From Microbacterium telephonicum (GTDB lineage: Bacteria > Actinomycetota > Actinomycetes > Actinomycetales > Microbacteriaceae), in NCBI RefSeq assembly GCF_003651225.1, contig NZ_RCDB01000002.1, forward strand, positions 434,001 through 498,000: 64,000 nt of DNA, in the 5' to 3' direction. Each line of letters opens with the position of its first letter. Positions within the stretch are counted from its first letter, which is position 1. This document shows, piece by piece, positions 17,041 through 28,949 of this stretch. The position numbers and the translations under genes are program-made. The notes beneath the pieces were generated by a model. That model worked only from the letters and a program-made list of their open reading frames with translations. It was not told the DNA's origin and ran no database searches.

Positions 17041-18555
17041 CTACTGGGCGGCGCGCTCCAGCACGAGTTCGCGCACGCGGGCGGCGTCGGCCTGGCCGCG
17101 CATGGCCTTCATGACGGCGCCGATGACGGCGCCGGCGGCCTGCACCTTGCCGTCGCGGATCTTCTCGAGCACGTCGGGCTGTGCGGCGAGGGCCTCGTCG
17201 ATCGCGGCGATCAGCGCGCCGTCGTCGGAGACCACGGCCAGTCCGCGGGCGTCGACGATCTGCTGCGGCGTCCCCTCTCCGGCGATCATGCCTTCGAGCA
17301 CCTGGCGCGCGAGCTTGTCGGTGAGCGTTCCGGCCTCGACGAGCTTCTGCAGTTCGGCGACGGATGCCGGCGCGATGAGCGAGGAGGGCTCGACGCCCTG
17401 CGCGTTGGCGAGGCGGCTGATCTCGCTCATCCACCACTTGCGGGCCGAGGCCGGTGAGGCGCCGGCGGCGACCGTGGCCTCGACCTCGGAGAGCAGCCCC
17501 GCGTTCACGACGCCCTGGAAGTCGATGTCGGCGAAGCCCCAGTCGGCCTTGAGGCGACGACGACGCGCCGCGGGCGGCTCGGGAAGTGCACTGCGCAACT
17601 GCTCGATGAGCTCGACCGACGGGGCGACCGGCAGCAGGTCGGGCTCCGGGAAGTACCGGTAGTCGTCGGCATCCGACTTGGGGCGGCCGGGCGAAGTACG
17701 ACCGGTGTCCTCGTGCCAGTGGCGGGTCTCCTGCGTGATCGTGCCGCCGGCGGCCAGGATCGCCGCCTGCCGCTGGATCTCGTAGCGCACGGCGCGCTCG
17801 ACGGAGCGCATCGAGTTGACGTTCTTGGTCTCGGTGCGCGTGCCGAGCTTCTCCTGGCCGCGCGGGCGCAGCGAGACGTTCGCGTCGCAGCGGAGGTTGC
17901 CGCGCTCCATGCGCGCCTCCGAGATGCCCAGGCCGATCACGATGTCGCGGATGGCGCGCACGTAGGCCGCGGCCAGCTCGGGCGCACGCTCCTCGGCGCC
18001 GAAGATCGGCTTCGTCACGATCTCCACGAGCGGGACGCCGGCGCGGTTGTAGTCGACGAGCGAGTACTCGGCGCCCTGGATGCGACCCGTCGCGCCGCCC
18101 ATGTGGGTCAGCTTGCCGGCGTCCTCCTCCATGTGGGCACGCTCGATCGGCACGTCGAAGACGGTCCCGTCCTCGAGTTCGATCTCGACATGCCCTTCGA
18201 AGGCGATCGGCTCGTCGTACTGCGAGATCTGGTAGTTCTTGCCCAGGTCGGGATAGAAGTAGTTCTTCCGCGCGAAACGGCTCGACGGCGCGATCGAGCA
18301 GCCGAGGGCGAGCCCGAGGCTGATCGAGTAGCGCACGGCGGTCTCGTTGACCACCGGCAGCGAGCCCGGAAGACCCATGTCGACGGGCGCGACGAGGGTG
18401 TTGGGCGCAGCGCCGTGGTTCTTCTCGTGGGCGGGATTGCCCGCGCCGGAGAACATCTTCGTCTCGGTGTTCAGCTCGACGTGCACCTCGAACCCGAGCA
18501 CGGGCTCGTAGAGCTCGAGGGCCTTGTCGAAGTCCATCAATGCGTTCGCAGCCAT
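17041..18555 (-). CDS. gatB: Aspartyl/glutamyl-tRNA amidotransferase subunit B
   Basis: 504 aa, full length. The N-terminal kinase-like cradle begins with [18 protein letters not shown], then [18 protein letters not shown] and the YqeY-like C-terminal helical tail that grips tRNA. With GatA and GatC it turns Glu-tRNA(Gln) or Asp-tRNA(Asn) into the amidated form, using glutamine and ATP. It overlaps gatA by ATGA; order gatC-gatA-gatB in one operon. Confidence 0.96.
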   Translation of the reverse strand: MAANALMDFDKALELYEPVLGFEVHVELNTETKMFSGAGNPAHEKNHGAAPNTLVAPVDMGLPGSLPVVNETAVRYSISLGLALGCSIAPSSRFARKNYFYPDLGKNYQISQYDEPIAFEGHVEIELEDGTVFDVPIERAHMEEDAGKLTHMGGATGRIQGAEYSLVDYNRAGVPLVEIVTKPIFGAEERAPELAAAYVRAIRDIVIGLGISEARMERGNLRCDANVSLRPRGQEKLGTRTETKNVNSMRSVERAVRYEIQRQAAILAAGGTITQETRHWHEDTGRTSPGRPKSDADDYRYFPEPDLLPVAPSVELIEQLRSALPEPPAARRRRLKADWGFADIDFQGVVNAGLLSEVEATVAAGASPASARKWWMSEISRLANAQGVEPSSLIAPASVAELQKLVEAGTLTDKLARQVLEGMIAGEGTPQQIVDARGLAVVSDDGALIAAIDEALAAQPDVLEKIRDGKVQAAGAVIGAVMKAMRGQADAARVRELVLERAAQ

Positions 18556-20066
18556 CAGCGCGCCCCTCCCAGGACCGGAGCCTTCGCGAGCAGCGGCTCG
18601 CCCCATTCGTCCAGCAGCAGCGCCTCGACGGCGGCGCCCACGCGGTACAGGCGCGCGTCCTCCCGCGCCGGTGCGATGAACTGGATGCCGACCGGCAGAC
18701 CGTCCTCGGCCGCAAGACCGGAGGGGATCGAGATGCCCGGGACTCCGGCGAGGTTCACCGGGATCGTCGTCACGTCGTTGAGGTACATCTGCAGCGGGTC
18801 GTCGATCTTCTCACCCAGACGGAACGCGGTGGTCGGCGCCGACGGCGTCGCGATGACGTCGACCTGCGCGAACGCCGTGTCGAAGTCGCGCTGGATGAGC
18901 GTGCGCACCTTCTGGGCGCTGCCGTAGTAGGCGTCGTAGTACCCGGCCGACAGCGCGTAGGTGCCGAGGATGACGCGGCGCTTCACCTCGTCGCCGAATC
19001 CGGCGTCGCGGGTGGCGGCCATGACGTCCTCGACGGTGCCTCCGGGCACGTCGACGCGCAGGCCGAAGCGCACGGAGTCGAACTTCGCGAGGTTGCTGGA
19101 GGCCTCCGCGGGGAGGATCAGGTAGTAGGCGGCGACGCCGTACTCGAAGTGGGGCGCACTGATCTCGACGATCTCGGCGCCCTGCGCCTCCATGGTGGCC
19201 AGCGCCGCACGGAACGACGCCGACACCCCCGCCTGGAATCCGCTGTCGGGCAGTTCGCGGATGACGCCGACCTTGAGGCCCTTCAGCACCTGCCCGCTCG
19301 CGCCCTCACGCGCGGCCGCCGCGAACGACGGCCAGCGATCGGTGAGGGAGGTCGCGTCGTTCGGGTCGTGGCCGCCGATGACGTCGTGCAGCAGGGCGGA
19401 GTCGAGCACGGTGCGCGAGACGGGGCCGACCTGGTCGAGCGAGGATGCCAGTGCGATCGCGCCGTAGCGGCTCACACCGCCGTAGGTGGGCTTCATCCCG
19501 ACCGTGCCGGTCACGTGGGCGGGCTGGCGGATCGAGCCGCCGGTGTCGGAGCCGAGCGCCAGCGGCGCCTCGAAGGCGGCGACGGCTGCGGCCGACCCGC
19601 CGCCGGAGCCGCCGGGGATGCGATCCAGGTCCCACGGGTTGCGCGTCGGCCCGTAGGCAGAGTGCTCGGTGGAGGACCCCATCGCGAACTCGTCCATGTT
19701 CGTCTTGCCGAGCGGGATGAGGCCCGCGGCGCGCGAGCGCGCGACGACGGTCGCGTCGTAGGGCGACATGTAGCCTTCGAGGATCTTCGACCCGCTCGTG
19801 GAGGGCATGTCGGTGGTGACGAGCACGTCCTTGACGGCCAGCGGGACGCCGGCGAGCTCGCCGAGGCTCTCCCCCGCCGCGCGGCGACGGTCGATGTCGG
19901 CCGCCGCCTGCAGGGCGGTGTCGCTCACGTGCAGGAACGCGTGCACGTCGCCGTCCACGGCGGCGATGCGGTCGAGGTGGGCCTGCGTGGCCTCCATCGA
20001 CGAGACCTCACCGGCGGCGAGCTTCGCGGCCAGGTCGGCGGCGCTGAGTCGGATGATCTCGCTCAC
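18555..20066 (-). CDS. gatA: Aspartyl/glutamyl-tRNA amidotransferase subunit A
   Basis: 503 aa. Amidase-signature enzyme with the Ser-cisSer-Lys triad: lysine in V-P-L-A-V-K-D-V-L, then [10 protein letters not shown] and [12 protein letters not shown] with the two serines. It releases ammonia from glutamine for the GatB active site. Overlaps both gatC and gatB by four bases. Confidence 0.97.
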   Translation of the reverse strand: MSEIIRLSAADLAAKLAAGEVSSMEATQAHLDRIAAVDGDVHAFLHVSDTALQAAADIDRRRAAGESLGELAGVPLAVKDVLVTTDMPSTSGSKILEGYMSPYDATVVARSRAAGLIPLGKTNMDEFAMGSSTEHSAYGPTRNPWDLDRIPGGSGGGSAAAVAAFEAPLALGSDTGGSIRQPAHVTGTVGMKPTYGGVSRYGAIALASSLDQVGPVSRTVLDSALLHDVIGGHDPNDATSLTDRWPSFAAAAREGASGQVLKGLKVGVIRELPDSGFQAGVSASFRAALATMEAQGAEIVEISAPHFEYGVAAYYLILPAEASSNLAKFDSVRFGLRVDVPGGTVEDVMAATRDAGFGDEVKRRVILGTYALSAGYYDAYYGSAQKVRTLIQRDFDTAFAQVDVIATPSAPTTAFRLGEKIDDPLQMYLNDVTTIPVNLAGVPGISIPSGLAAEDGLPVGIQFIAPAREDARLYRVGAAVEALLLDEWGEPLLAKAPVLGGAR

Positions 20067-20362
20067 TGCTCCTCCCCGAGGATCGCGGTGACCTTGAATC
20101 GGGAGTCGGCGGCATCCGGTGCGTTCTGGAGCACCTGCTCCACCGTCAGCATCGTGCCGACCTCGTCGGCACGGAACACGTTCTGCAACGGGATCGGGTG
20201 GCTCGTGGCGGCGACGTCGGGGGTCACGACCTCGGACACCTTCGCGATGTTGTCGACGATGACCGAGAGCTGGCCGGTGAGGCGGTCCACCTCCTCGTCG
20301 CTCAGTCGGATCCGGGCGAGCATGCCGAGATGGCGCACGAGTTCGGGGGTGATTTCAGACAC
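20063..20362 (-). CDS. gatC: Aspartyl/glutamyl-tRNA amidotransferase subunit C
   Basis: 99 aa from GTG 20362. The family pattern is plain: [19 protein letters not shown], then V-D-N-I-A-K-V and P-L-Q-N-V-F-R-A-D. GatC wraps around GatA and stabilises the complex. An in-frame GTG two codons earlier (20368) exists, but the shorter start fits GatC proteins and lies 6 bases after a TAGACT -10 box, as for other leaderless genes here. Confidence 0.93.
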   Translation of the reverse strand: MSEITPELVRHLGMLARIRLSDEEVDRLTGQLSVIVDNIAKVSEVVTPDVAATSHPIPLQNVFRADEVGTMLTVEQVLQNAPDAADSRFKVTAILGEEQ

Positions 20363-20368
20363 CCGCAC

Positions 20369-20374
20369 AGTCTA
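20369..20374 (-). promoter_or_regulatory. -10 box (TAGACT) of the gatCAB operon
   Basis: Six bases before the chosen gatC GTG, with no Shine-Dalgarno sequence. Only 32 bases separate it from the divergent -10 box of fadD. Confidence 0.5.
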
Positions 20375-20406
20375 GTTGCGCCCCTGCCGCGCCGATGCCC
20401 GCCGAC

Positions 20407-20412
20407 TAGGCT
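20407..20412 (+). promoter_or_regulatory. -10 box (TAGGCT) of the acyl-CoA ligase gene
   Basis: Six bases before the GTG start; no Shine-Dalgarno sequence, so probably leaderless. Confidence 0.5.
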
Positions 20413-20418
20413 GGCCGC

Positions 20419-22119
20419 GTGACCAGCTACGACCCGCCTCGCCCCTGGATCGCCAGCTACGCGGCGGGTGTCCCCGCCGACCTCGACCCCGTGACGGGGT
20501 CGCTCTGGGACATCGTCGAGGAGTCGGCCCGCGACTACCCGGACGCCCCGGCCCTGCAGTTCTTCGGCCGCACGACGTCGTACCGCGAGCTGCAGGATGC
20601 CGTCGAGCGCGCCGCGGCCGGGTTGACGGCGCTGGGCGTGCGCGCCGGCGACCGGGTGGCGATCGTGCTGCCCAACTGCCCGCAGCACATCGTCGCCTTC
20701 TACGCGATCCTCCGCCTCGGGGCGGTGGCCGTCGAGCACAATCCGCTCTACACGCCGCGGGAGCTGCGCAAGCAGTTCGAAGACCACGGCGCGAAGACGG
20801 CGATCGTGTGGAGCAAGGTCGTCGGCACGGTGCAGGAGTTCCCCGCCGACCTCGCCGTCACGAACCTCATCTCCGTCGACATCACCACCGCGATGCCGCT
20901 GTCGCTGCGCCTCGCGCTGCGGCTGCCGCTCGGCAAGGCCCGGGAATCGCGCGACGCCCTGACCGCGCGGGTGCGCGGCGCCATCGGCTGGGAAGGGCTC
21001 GTGCGCTCCGAGCCGCTGCCCCGGTCGGCGCCCCGTCCCGGCACCGACGACCTCGCGATCATCCAGTACACGAGCGGCACGACCGGCGCCCCGAAGGGCG
21101 CGCTGCTGACGCATCGCAACCTGCTCGCGAACGCCCGGCAGGCGCAGGCCTGGGTGCCGTCGATCCACCGCGGCGAAGGGTGCGTCGTCTACGCCGTGCT
21201 GCCGATGTTCCACGCCTACGGGCTGACGCTCTGCCTCACCTTCGCGATGTCGATGGGCGCCCGCCTCGTGCTGTTCCCGCGCTTCGAACCGGACATGGTG
21301 CTCGCCGTCACGAAGAAGCACCCCGCCACGTTCCTCCCCCTCGTGCCGCCGATCGCCGACCGGCTGCTGAAGGCCGCCCAGGCGCAGGGTGTGTCGCTCG
21401 CGGGGACGTCCGTCGCGATCTCCGGAGCGATGGCCCTGCCGCACGAACTCGTCGTCCCCTTCGAGGAGGCCACCGGCGGCTACCTCGTCGAGGGGTACGG
21501 GCTGTCGGAGTGCTCGCCCGTGCTCATGGCCAACCCCGTCGCCGACAACCGGAAGGCGGGGACGATCGGACTGCCGTTGCCCGGGACCGAATGCCGCGTC
21601 GTCGACCCCGACGAGCCGACACGCGACGTCCCCGAGGGCGAACGCGGGGAACTGCTCGTGCGCGGGCCGCAGGTGTTCCAGGGCTACTACGGAAAGCCCG
21701 AGGAGACCACGGCGGTCTTCGTCGACGGCTGGTTCCGCACCGGCGACATCGTCACGATCGACGAGGACGGATTCGTCCGCATCGTCGACCGCATCAAGGA
21801 GCTGATCATCACGGGCGGCTTCAACGTCGCCCCGACCGAGGTCGAGAACGCGCTGCGGCAGCATCCGCGGGTCGTCGACGCCGCTGTCGTCGGCCTCCCG
21901 AACGAGCACTCCGGGGAAGAGGTCGTCGCCGCCGTCGTGCTCGACGGCGCAGGGGATGTCGACGTCGAGTCGATCCGCGAGTGCGCCCGCGGCATCCTGA
22001 CGCCGTACAAGGTGCCGCGGCGCCTGTTCGTCGTCGACGAACTGCCGAAGTCCCTCATCGGCAAGGTGCTGCGCCGTCAGGTGCGCGAGTCGCTCGTGGA
22101 CCTGAACTCCGGCGCCTGA
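20419..22119 (+). CDS. fadD: Long-chain fatty-acid--CoA ligase (AMP-forming)
   Basis: 566 aa. The AMP-binding P-loop Y-T-S-G-T-T-G-A-P-K-G sits near residue 215, with V-E-G-Y-G-L-S-E-C, the D-G-W-F-R-T-G-D-I hinge and the catalytic C-terminal lysine in L-P-K-S-L-I-G-K-V-L-R-R. Length and order fit FadD-type ligases that activate fatty acids to acyl-CoA through an acyl-adenylate. Chain-length preference cannot be read. Two acyl-CoA thioesterase genes lie elsewhere in the window but not in the same operon. Confidence 0.9.
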   Translation: MTSYDPPRPWIASYAAGVPADLDPVTGSLWDIVEESARDYPDAPALQFFGRTTSYRELQDAVERAAAGLTALGVRAGDRVAIVLPNCPQHIVAFYAILRLGAVAVEHNPLYTPRELRKQFEDHGAKTAIVWSKVVGTVQEFPADLAVTNLISVDITTAMPLSLRLALRLPLGKARESRDALTARVRGAIGWEGLVRSEPLPRSAPRPGTDDLAIIQYTSGTTGAPKGALLTHRNLLANARQAQAWVPSIHRGEGCVVYAVLPMFHAYGLTLCLTFAMSMGARLVLFPRFEPDMVLAVTKKHPATFLPLVPPIADRLLKAAQAQGVSLAGTSVAISGAMALPHELVVPFEEATGGYLVEGYGLSECSPVLMANPVADNRKAGTIGLPLPGTECRVVDPDEPTRDVPEGERGELLVRGPQVFQGYYGKPEETTAVFVDGWFRTGDIVTIDEDGFVRIVDRIKELIITGGFNVAPTEVENALRQHPRVVDAAVVGLPNEHSGEEVVAAVVLDGAGDVDVESIRECARGILTPYKVPRRLFVVDELPKSLIGKVLRRQVRESLVDLNSGA

Positions 22120-22134
22120 CGTCGGCGCGTCCCC

Positions 22135-24480
<2,346 letters not shown>

Positions 24481-25578
24481 TCACGCCCCGACCGGGACCG
24501 CCGAGAGGGTGCGGTCGATCGTGAACTGGCCGAGCACGCGCGTGCCGAGGTAGAGCACGGCTGTCTGGCCGGGGGCGACGCCGTCGAACGGCGCATCCGG
24601 CACCACCGTGACACGACCGGCCTCGACCGTCGCCCGGGCGCGCACCGGATCGGCGTGGGCGCGGATCTGCACCTCGCACGCGAACGCATCGGTCTGCGGC
24701 GCGGCGCCCGCCCAGCTGTGGCGCTCCCCCGAGATCTCGGCGGTGGCCAGCGCCTCCTTCGGCCCGACGACGACGGTGTTCGAGACCGGACGCACCTCGA
24801 GCACGAAGCGCGGCTTCCCGTCGGCGGCGGGCACGCCCAGCTGCAGGCCGCGGCGCTGCCCGACGGTGAACGCGTGCGCCCCCTCGTGGCTGCCGACGAC
24901 GGCGCCGGTGCGGTCGACGACGTCGCCGGTCGCGGTCCCGACCTTCTCGGCGAGCCAGCCGCGCGTGTCACCGTCGGGGATGAAGCAGATGTCGTGGCTG
25001 TCGGGCTTCTGCGCGACGCTGAGCCCGCGCGCCTCGGCCTCGGCTCGCACGACGGCCTTCGAGGGCGTGTCGCCGAGCGGGAAGTAGGTGTGGGCGAGCT
25101 GCTCGGCCGTCAGCACGCCGAGCACGTACGACTGGTCCTTGGCCGCATCCGACGCGCGGTGCAGTTCCCGGCCGGTCGGCGCGTCGACCAGCAACGCGTA
25201 ATGGCCGGTGCAGACGGCGTCGAAGCCGAGCTCGACGGCGCGCTCGAGAAGGGCGGCGAACTTGATCTTCTCGTTGCAGCGCATGCACGGGTTCGGCGTG
25301 CGACCGGCGCGGTACTCGGCGACGAAGTCGTCGATCACGTCGTCGCGGAAGCGCTCCGAGAAGTCCCACACGTAGAACGGGATGCCGAGCAGGTCGGCCG
25401 CGCGACGGGCATCGAGGGCATCCTCGATCGTGCAGCACCCGCGGCTGCCGGTGCGCAGGGTGCCGCCCGCACGCGAGAGCGCGAGATGCACCCCGACGAC
25501 GTCGTGTCCGGCCTCGACCGCCCGGGCCGCAGCCACGGCGGAATCGACACCGCCGCTCATGGCCGCCAGGATCCGCAT
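24481..25578 (-). CDS. mnmA: tRNA-specific 2-thiouridylase MnmA
   Basis: 365 aa. The PP-loop M-S-G-G-V-D-S-A-V opens the protein, and the sulfur-carrying cysteines are in N-P-C-M-R-C-N and S-H-D-I-C-F-I. MnmA thiolates U34 of tRNA for Lys, Glu and Gln using sulfur from a cysteine desulfurase, whose gene is 9 bases upstream in the same direction. The two should be one operon, though mnmA also has its own -10-like box. Confidence 0.95.
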   Translation of the reverse strand: MRILAAMSGGVDSAVAAARAVEAGHDVVGVHLALSRAGGTLRTGSRGCCTIEDALDARRAADLLGIPFYVWDFSERFRDDVIDDFVAEYRAGRTPNPCMRCNEKIKFAALLERAVELGFDAVCTGHYALLVDAPTGRELHRASDAAKDQSYVLGVLTAEQLAHTYFPLGDTPSKAVVRAEAEARGLSVAQKPDSHDICFIPDGDTRGWLAEKVGTATGDVVDRTGAVVGSHEGAHAFTVGQRRGLQLGVPAADGKPRFVLEVRPVSNTVVVGPKEALATAEISGERHSWAGAAPQTDAFACEVQIRAHADPVRARATVEAGRVTVVPDAPFDGVAPGQTAVLYLGTRVLGQFTIDRTLSAVPVGA

Positions 25579-25584
25579 ACGTCC

Positions 25585-25590
25585 AGTCTA
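25585..25590 (-). promoter_or_regulatory. -10-like box (TAGACT) before mnmA
   Basis: Six bases before the mnmA ATG, overlapping the stop codon of the cysteine desulfurase gene. It could give mnmA an internal leaderless promoter. Confidence 0.4.
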
Positions 25591-26772
25591 TGAACCGCCG
25601 CCTGACCGGGCGCCGGATGCCACCGCCCGCTCGTAGGCGCCGGGCAGCGCCGCCAGCACGGCGTCGACGTCCGCGTCGGTGCTCGTGCGGCCGAGCGTGA
25701 TCCGCAGCACCGAGCGGGCATCCCGCTCGGAGCGGCCCAGAGCGCGCACGACGTGCGAGGGCTCGGTCACGCCGGCCTGACACGCCGACCCGGTGGACAC
25801 GTCGATGCCCGCGACGTCGAGCAGGAACAGCAGCGTCTCGCCGGCGGCATCCGGGAAGAGCACGTGCATGTTCCCCGGCAGCCGGCGTACCGGGTCGCCG
25901 AGCACCTGTGCCGCCGGGAGAGCCAACCGGATGCCGTCCGCGAGGCGTTCGCGCAGCGCGACCAGCCGCGCCGCCTCCACCTCGCGGTCGGTCTCGGCAG
26001 CCGTCATCGCCGCGGCCAGCGCCACCGCGCCGGGGACGTCCTGCGTCCCCGGGCGAAGACCCCGCTGCTGGCCGCCGCCGTGGAAGAGCGGTGCCAGGCG
26101 CGCGTGCCGCGAGACGACGAGCAGGCCGGTGCCCACGGGGGCGCCGATCTTGTGGCCGGATACCGACAGCGCCACGAGCCCGCCCGCCCCGGAGGCGCCG
26201 GCACGCCAGCCGCGGAAGTCGACCGGTACGACGCCCGCGGCTCCGACGGCGTCGAGATGCAGCGCGGTTCCGGCCTCCGCCGCCGCGGCGGCCAGCGCGG
26301 CAGCGTCGTTGAGCGTGCCGACCTCGTTGTTGCCGATCAGTGCCGTGGCCAGCGCGGCGCCCGGCAGCGCCTCCGCGAAGGCGGGGACCGGAACGGCACC
26401 GAGCGTGTCGAGCGGCACCGGAGCGATCACCGCGCCGCGGTCGGCGGCGAGCCACTCGGCCGTCTCCATCGTGGCGTGATGCTCGCCGTCGGGCAGCACA
26501 AGACGGTCCGTCCCCGCGGGACGCGCCTGCCACAGCCCGACCAGCGCGAGGTTGATCGACTCCGTGCCGCCCGAGGTGAAGACGACCTCGATCGGATCGC
26601 AGCGGACAGTCGCGGCGAGCTGCTCGCGCGCCTCCTCGAGCAGCCGGCGCACGCGCTGTCCGGCACCGTGCACCGACGAGGCGTTCCCGACCTCGTCGGC
26701 GGCGGCCAGCCACGCCTCGCGCGCTTCGGAGCGCAACGGGGTCGTCGCCGCATGATCCAGATACACGCGCAT
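25588..26772 (-). CDS. Cysteine desulfurase (NifS/IscS family)
   Basis: 394 aa. Y-L-D-H-A-A-T-T-P opens the aminotransferase V fold, the pyridoxal-phosphate lysine is in V-S-G-H-K-I-G-A-P, and the catalytic cysteine is in S-T-G-S-A-C-Q-A-G. It removes sulfur from cysteine as a protein persulfide, here most likely for MnmA, which lies immediately downstream. ATG 26772 (M-R-V-Y-L-D-H) is preceded by GGGAG; the frame upstream of it shows no family match. Confidence 0.93.
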   Translation of the reverse strand: MRVYLDHAATTPLRSEAREAWLAAADEVGNASSVHGAGQRVRRLLEEAREQLAATVRCDPIEVVFTSGGTESINLALVGLWQARPAGTDRLVLPDGEHHATMETAEWLAADRGAVIAPVPLDTLGAVPVPAFAEALPGAALATALIGNNEVGTLNDAAALAAAAAEAGTALHLDAVGAAGVVPVDFRGWRAGASGAGGLVALSVSGHKIGAPVGTGLLVVSRHARLAPLFHGGGQQRGLRPGTQDVPGAVALAAAMTAAETDREVEAARLVALRERLADGIRLALPAAQVLGDPVRRLPGNMHVLFPDAAGETLLFLLDVAGIDVSTGSACQAGVTEPSHVVRALGRSERDARSVLRITLGRTSTDADVDAVLAALPGAYERAVASGARSGGGS

Positions 26773-26833
26773 GCCGTCTCCCGGGAGCCACTCGGATTGC
26801 GGCCGTCGGGAGATCGCTCCCACGTCCTCTCAC

Positions 26834-26839
26834 TACTGT
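26834..26839 (+). promoter_or_regulatory. -10 box (TACTGT) of glgX
   Basis: Seven bases before the glgX ATG, no Shine-Dalgarno sequence. The gap to the divergent cysteine desulfurase gene is 74 bases. Confidence 0.45.
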
Positions 26840-26846
26840 AGTTCGC

Positions 26847-28913
26847 ATGCCCGACACCATCCCCGAGCTGTCCTCGAGCGCGTTCGACCGCCTCGGCGTC
26901 ACCCGCGCCGACGACGGCACGGCGACCCTGCGCGTGTGGTCGCAGCGGGCGACGAGCATCGCCCTCGTGCTGTTCGACGAGGACGATCTGGACTGGGCGA
27001 TCGACGAACTGCCGCTCAAGCGCGGTGACGGAGACGTGTGGCAGGTGACGACGAAGCGGCTGCACGTCGGCACGCCGCACGCGCTCCGGGTCGACGGACC
27101 GGCACGCCAGGGCAACACCTACAATTCCGCGTCTCTGCTGCTGGATCCGTATGCGCGCGGCCTCGTCTCCGGCGGTCTCGGCGACTGGCGGGCCGTCGTC
27201 GTCGACGACGATTTCGACTGGGGCGGCGTCGCCAAGCCGGCCGTGCCGCTGGATCGCACGGTCGTCTACGAGGCGCACCTGAAGGGCCTCACGAAGCGGC
27301 ATCCCGACATCCCACCCGCCCTCCACGGCACCTACGCCGGCCTCGGTCACCCCGCGATGATCGCCCACCTGACCTCGCTCGGCGTCACCGCGGTGGAGCT
27401 GCTGCCCGTGCACGCGTTCGAGACGGAGCCGCGCCTGCTGAACCTCGGCCTCACGAACTACTGGGGCTACAACACGCTCGGCTTCTTCGCTCCGCACGCG
27501 GACTACGCGACGGCCGCCGCCCGGGCCGGAGGACCCACGGCGATCGTGCGCGAGTTCAAGGAGATGGTCAAGGCGCTGCACGCGGCGGGACTCGAAGTCA
27601 TCCTCGACGTCGTCTACAACCACACCTCCGAACTCGAGATCGGCGGCCCGCGCACGAGCTTCCGTGGCATCGACAACCGCGGGTACTACCGGCAGCACGC
27701 CGACGGCGCCTACATCGACGTCACCGGATGCGGCAACGCGGTGAACACCGCCACGCCCGCGGCCGCGCGCCTCGTGCTCGACTCCCTGCGCTACTGGGCG
27801 ACGGAGATGCAGATCGACGGGTTCCGCTTCGACCTGGCCGCGACGCTCGGGCGCGACGCCGACCACACCTTCGACCCCGAGCATCCGCTGCTGCGCGCGA
27901 TCGTCGACGATCCGCTCCTGGCCGGGGTGAAGAAGATCGCCGAACCGTGGGACGTGGGAATGGGCGGCTGGCAGACCGGCAACTTCGGCGACGGTTGGAG
28001 CGAATGGAACGACCACTACCGCGATCACGTGCGCAACTTCTGGCTCAGCGACGTCGACTACGCGCGGCGAGCGGGTCACTCCCCCACCGGGATCGGCGGA
28101 TTCGCCACGCGTCTCGCGGGCTCGTCCAATGCCTTCAGCACGGCGCGCGGGCCGCTTGCCGGGGTGAACTTCGTGACCGCGCACGACGGCTTCACCCTGC
28201 GCGACCTCGTCTCGTACGACGTCAAGCACAACCTGGGCAACGGGGAGCACGGCCGCGACGGCGCCGACACCAACCGCTCCTTCAACCACGGTGCGGAAGG
28301 TCGCACCGAAGACGAACGGATCCTCGCCCGGCGACGCAAGGCCATGCGCAACCTGCTCGGCAGTCTGCTGCTGTCGGCCGGCATCCCCATGATCACGGCC
28401 GGCGACGAATTCGGTCGCACCCAGCGCGGCAACAACAACGCCTACTGCCACGACTCGGCACTCACCTGGCTGTCGTGGGAGCATGCGCCCTGGCAGCAGG
28501 ACCTCCGGGCCCACGTCGAACGCCTCATCACGCTACGGCGCGAGAATCCCGCGCTGCGCCCACGGCGCTTCGCGCACGAGACGCGCGCGGTCCCGTCCGC
28601 GTCGAGCATCGACTGGTACGACGCGCAGGGGCGCGCCATGACGACGGAAGTCTGGAACGACCCGTCGAACCGCACGCTCCAGTACGCCGCGACCTCGACC
28701 CCCGAGGACGAACCGGCCAACCGCGTGCTGCTGATCATCCACGGGTACGAATCCGCCGCCGAGATACGGCTCCCCGTCGTCGACGGCGTCCACCGCTACG
28801 TCTCCCTGTGGTCGAGCATCGACGAGCACCCGATCGGCGACGAATCGGCATATGCCCCGGGCGACATGGTCTCGCTGCCGGATACCGGAATGCACTTGTT
28901 CCGGATGGAGTGA
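26847..28913 (+). CDS. glgX: Glycogen debranching enzyme GlgX (isoamylase type)
   Basis: 688 aa. N-terminal CBM48 (V-W-S-Q-R-A-T-S-I-A), then the GH13 barrel: D-V-V-Y-N-H-T, G-F-R-F-D-L-A (nucleophile Asp), K-K-I-A-E-P-W-D (acid/base Glu), and F-V-T-A-H-D-G-F. It hydrolyses alpha-1,6 branches of glycogen-like glucans. It is followed by glgE and glgB in the same direction, so this locus holds both building and trimming of alpha-glucan. Confidence 0.94.
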   Translation: MPDTIPELSSSAFDRLGVTRADDGTATLRVWSQRATSIALVLFDEDDLDWAIDELPLKRGDGDVWQVTTKRLHVGTPHALRVDGPARQGNTYNSASLLLDPYARGLVSGGLGDWRAVVVDDDFDWGGVAKPAVPLDRTVVYEAHLKGLTKRHPDIPPALHGTYAGLGHPAMIAHLTSLGVTAVELLPVHAFETEPRLLNLGLTNYWGYNTLGFFAPHADYATAAARAGGPTAIVREFKEMVKALHAAGLEVILDVVYNHTSELEIGGPRTSFRGIDNRGYYRQHADGAYIDVTGCGNAVNTATPAAARLVLDSLRYWATEMQIDGFRFDLAATLGRDADHTFDPEHPLLRAIVDDPLLAGVKKIAEPWDVGMGGWQTGNFGDGWSEWNDHYRDHVRNFWLSDVDYARRAGHSPTGIGGFATRLAGSSNAFSTARGPLAGVNFVTAHDGFTLRDLVSYDVKHNLGNGEHGRDGADTNRSFNHGAEGRTEDERILARRRKAMRNLLGSLLLSAGIPMITAGDEFGRTQRGNNNAYCHDSALTWLSWEHAPWQQDLRAHVERLITLRRENPALRPRRFAHETRAVPSASSIDWYDAQGRAMTTEVWNDPSNRTLQYAATSTPEDEPANRVLLIIHGYESAAEIRLPVVDGVHRYVSLWSSIDEHPIGDESAYAPGDMVSLPDTGMHLFRME

Positions 28914-28937
28914 GTTCCCGCCGCGCGCCCTGCGGGG

Positions 28938-28943
28938 TAGGTT
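28938..28943 (+). promoter_or_regulatory. -10 box (TAGGTT) of glgE
   Basis: Six bases before the GTG start of glgE; no Shine-Dalgarno sequence, so glgE-glgB probably has its own leaderless promoter apart from glgX. Confidence 0.45.
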
Positions 28944-28949
28944 CGAGAC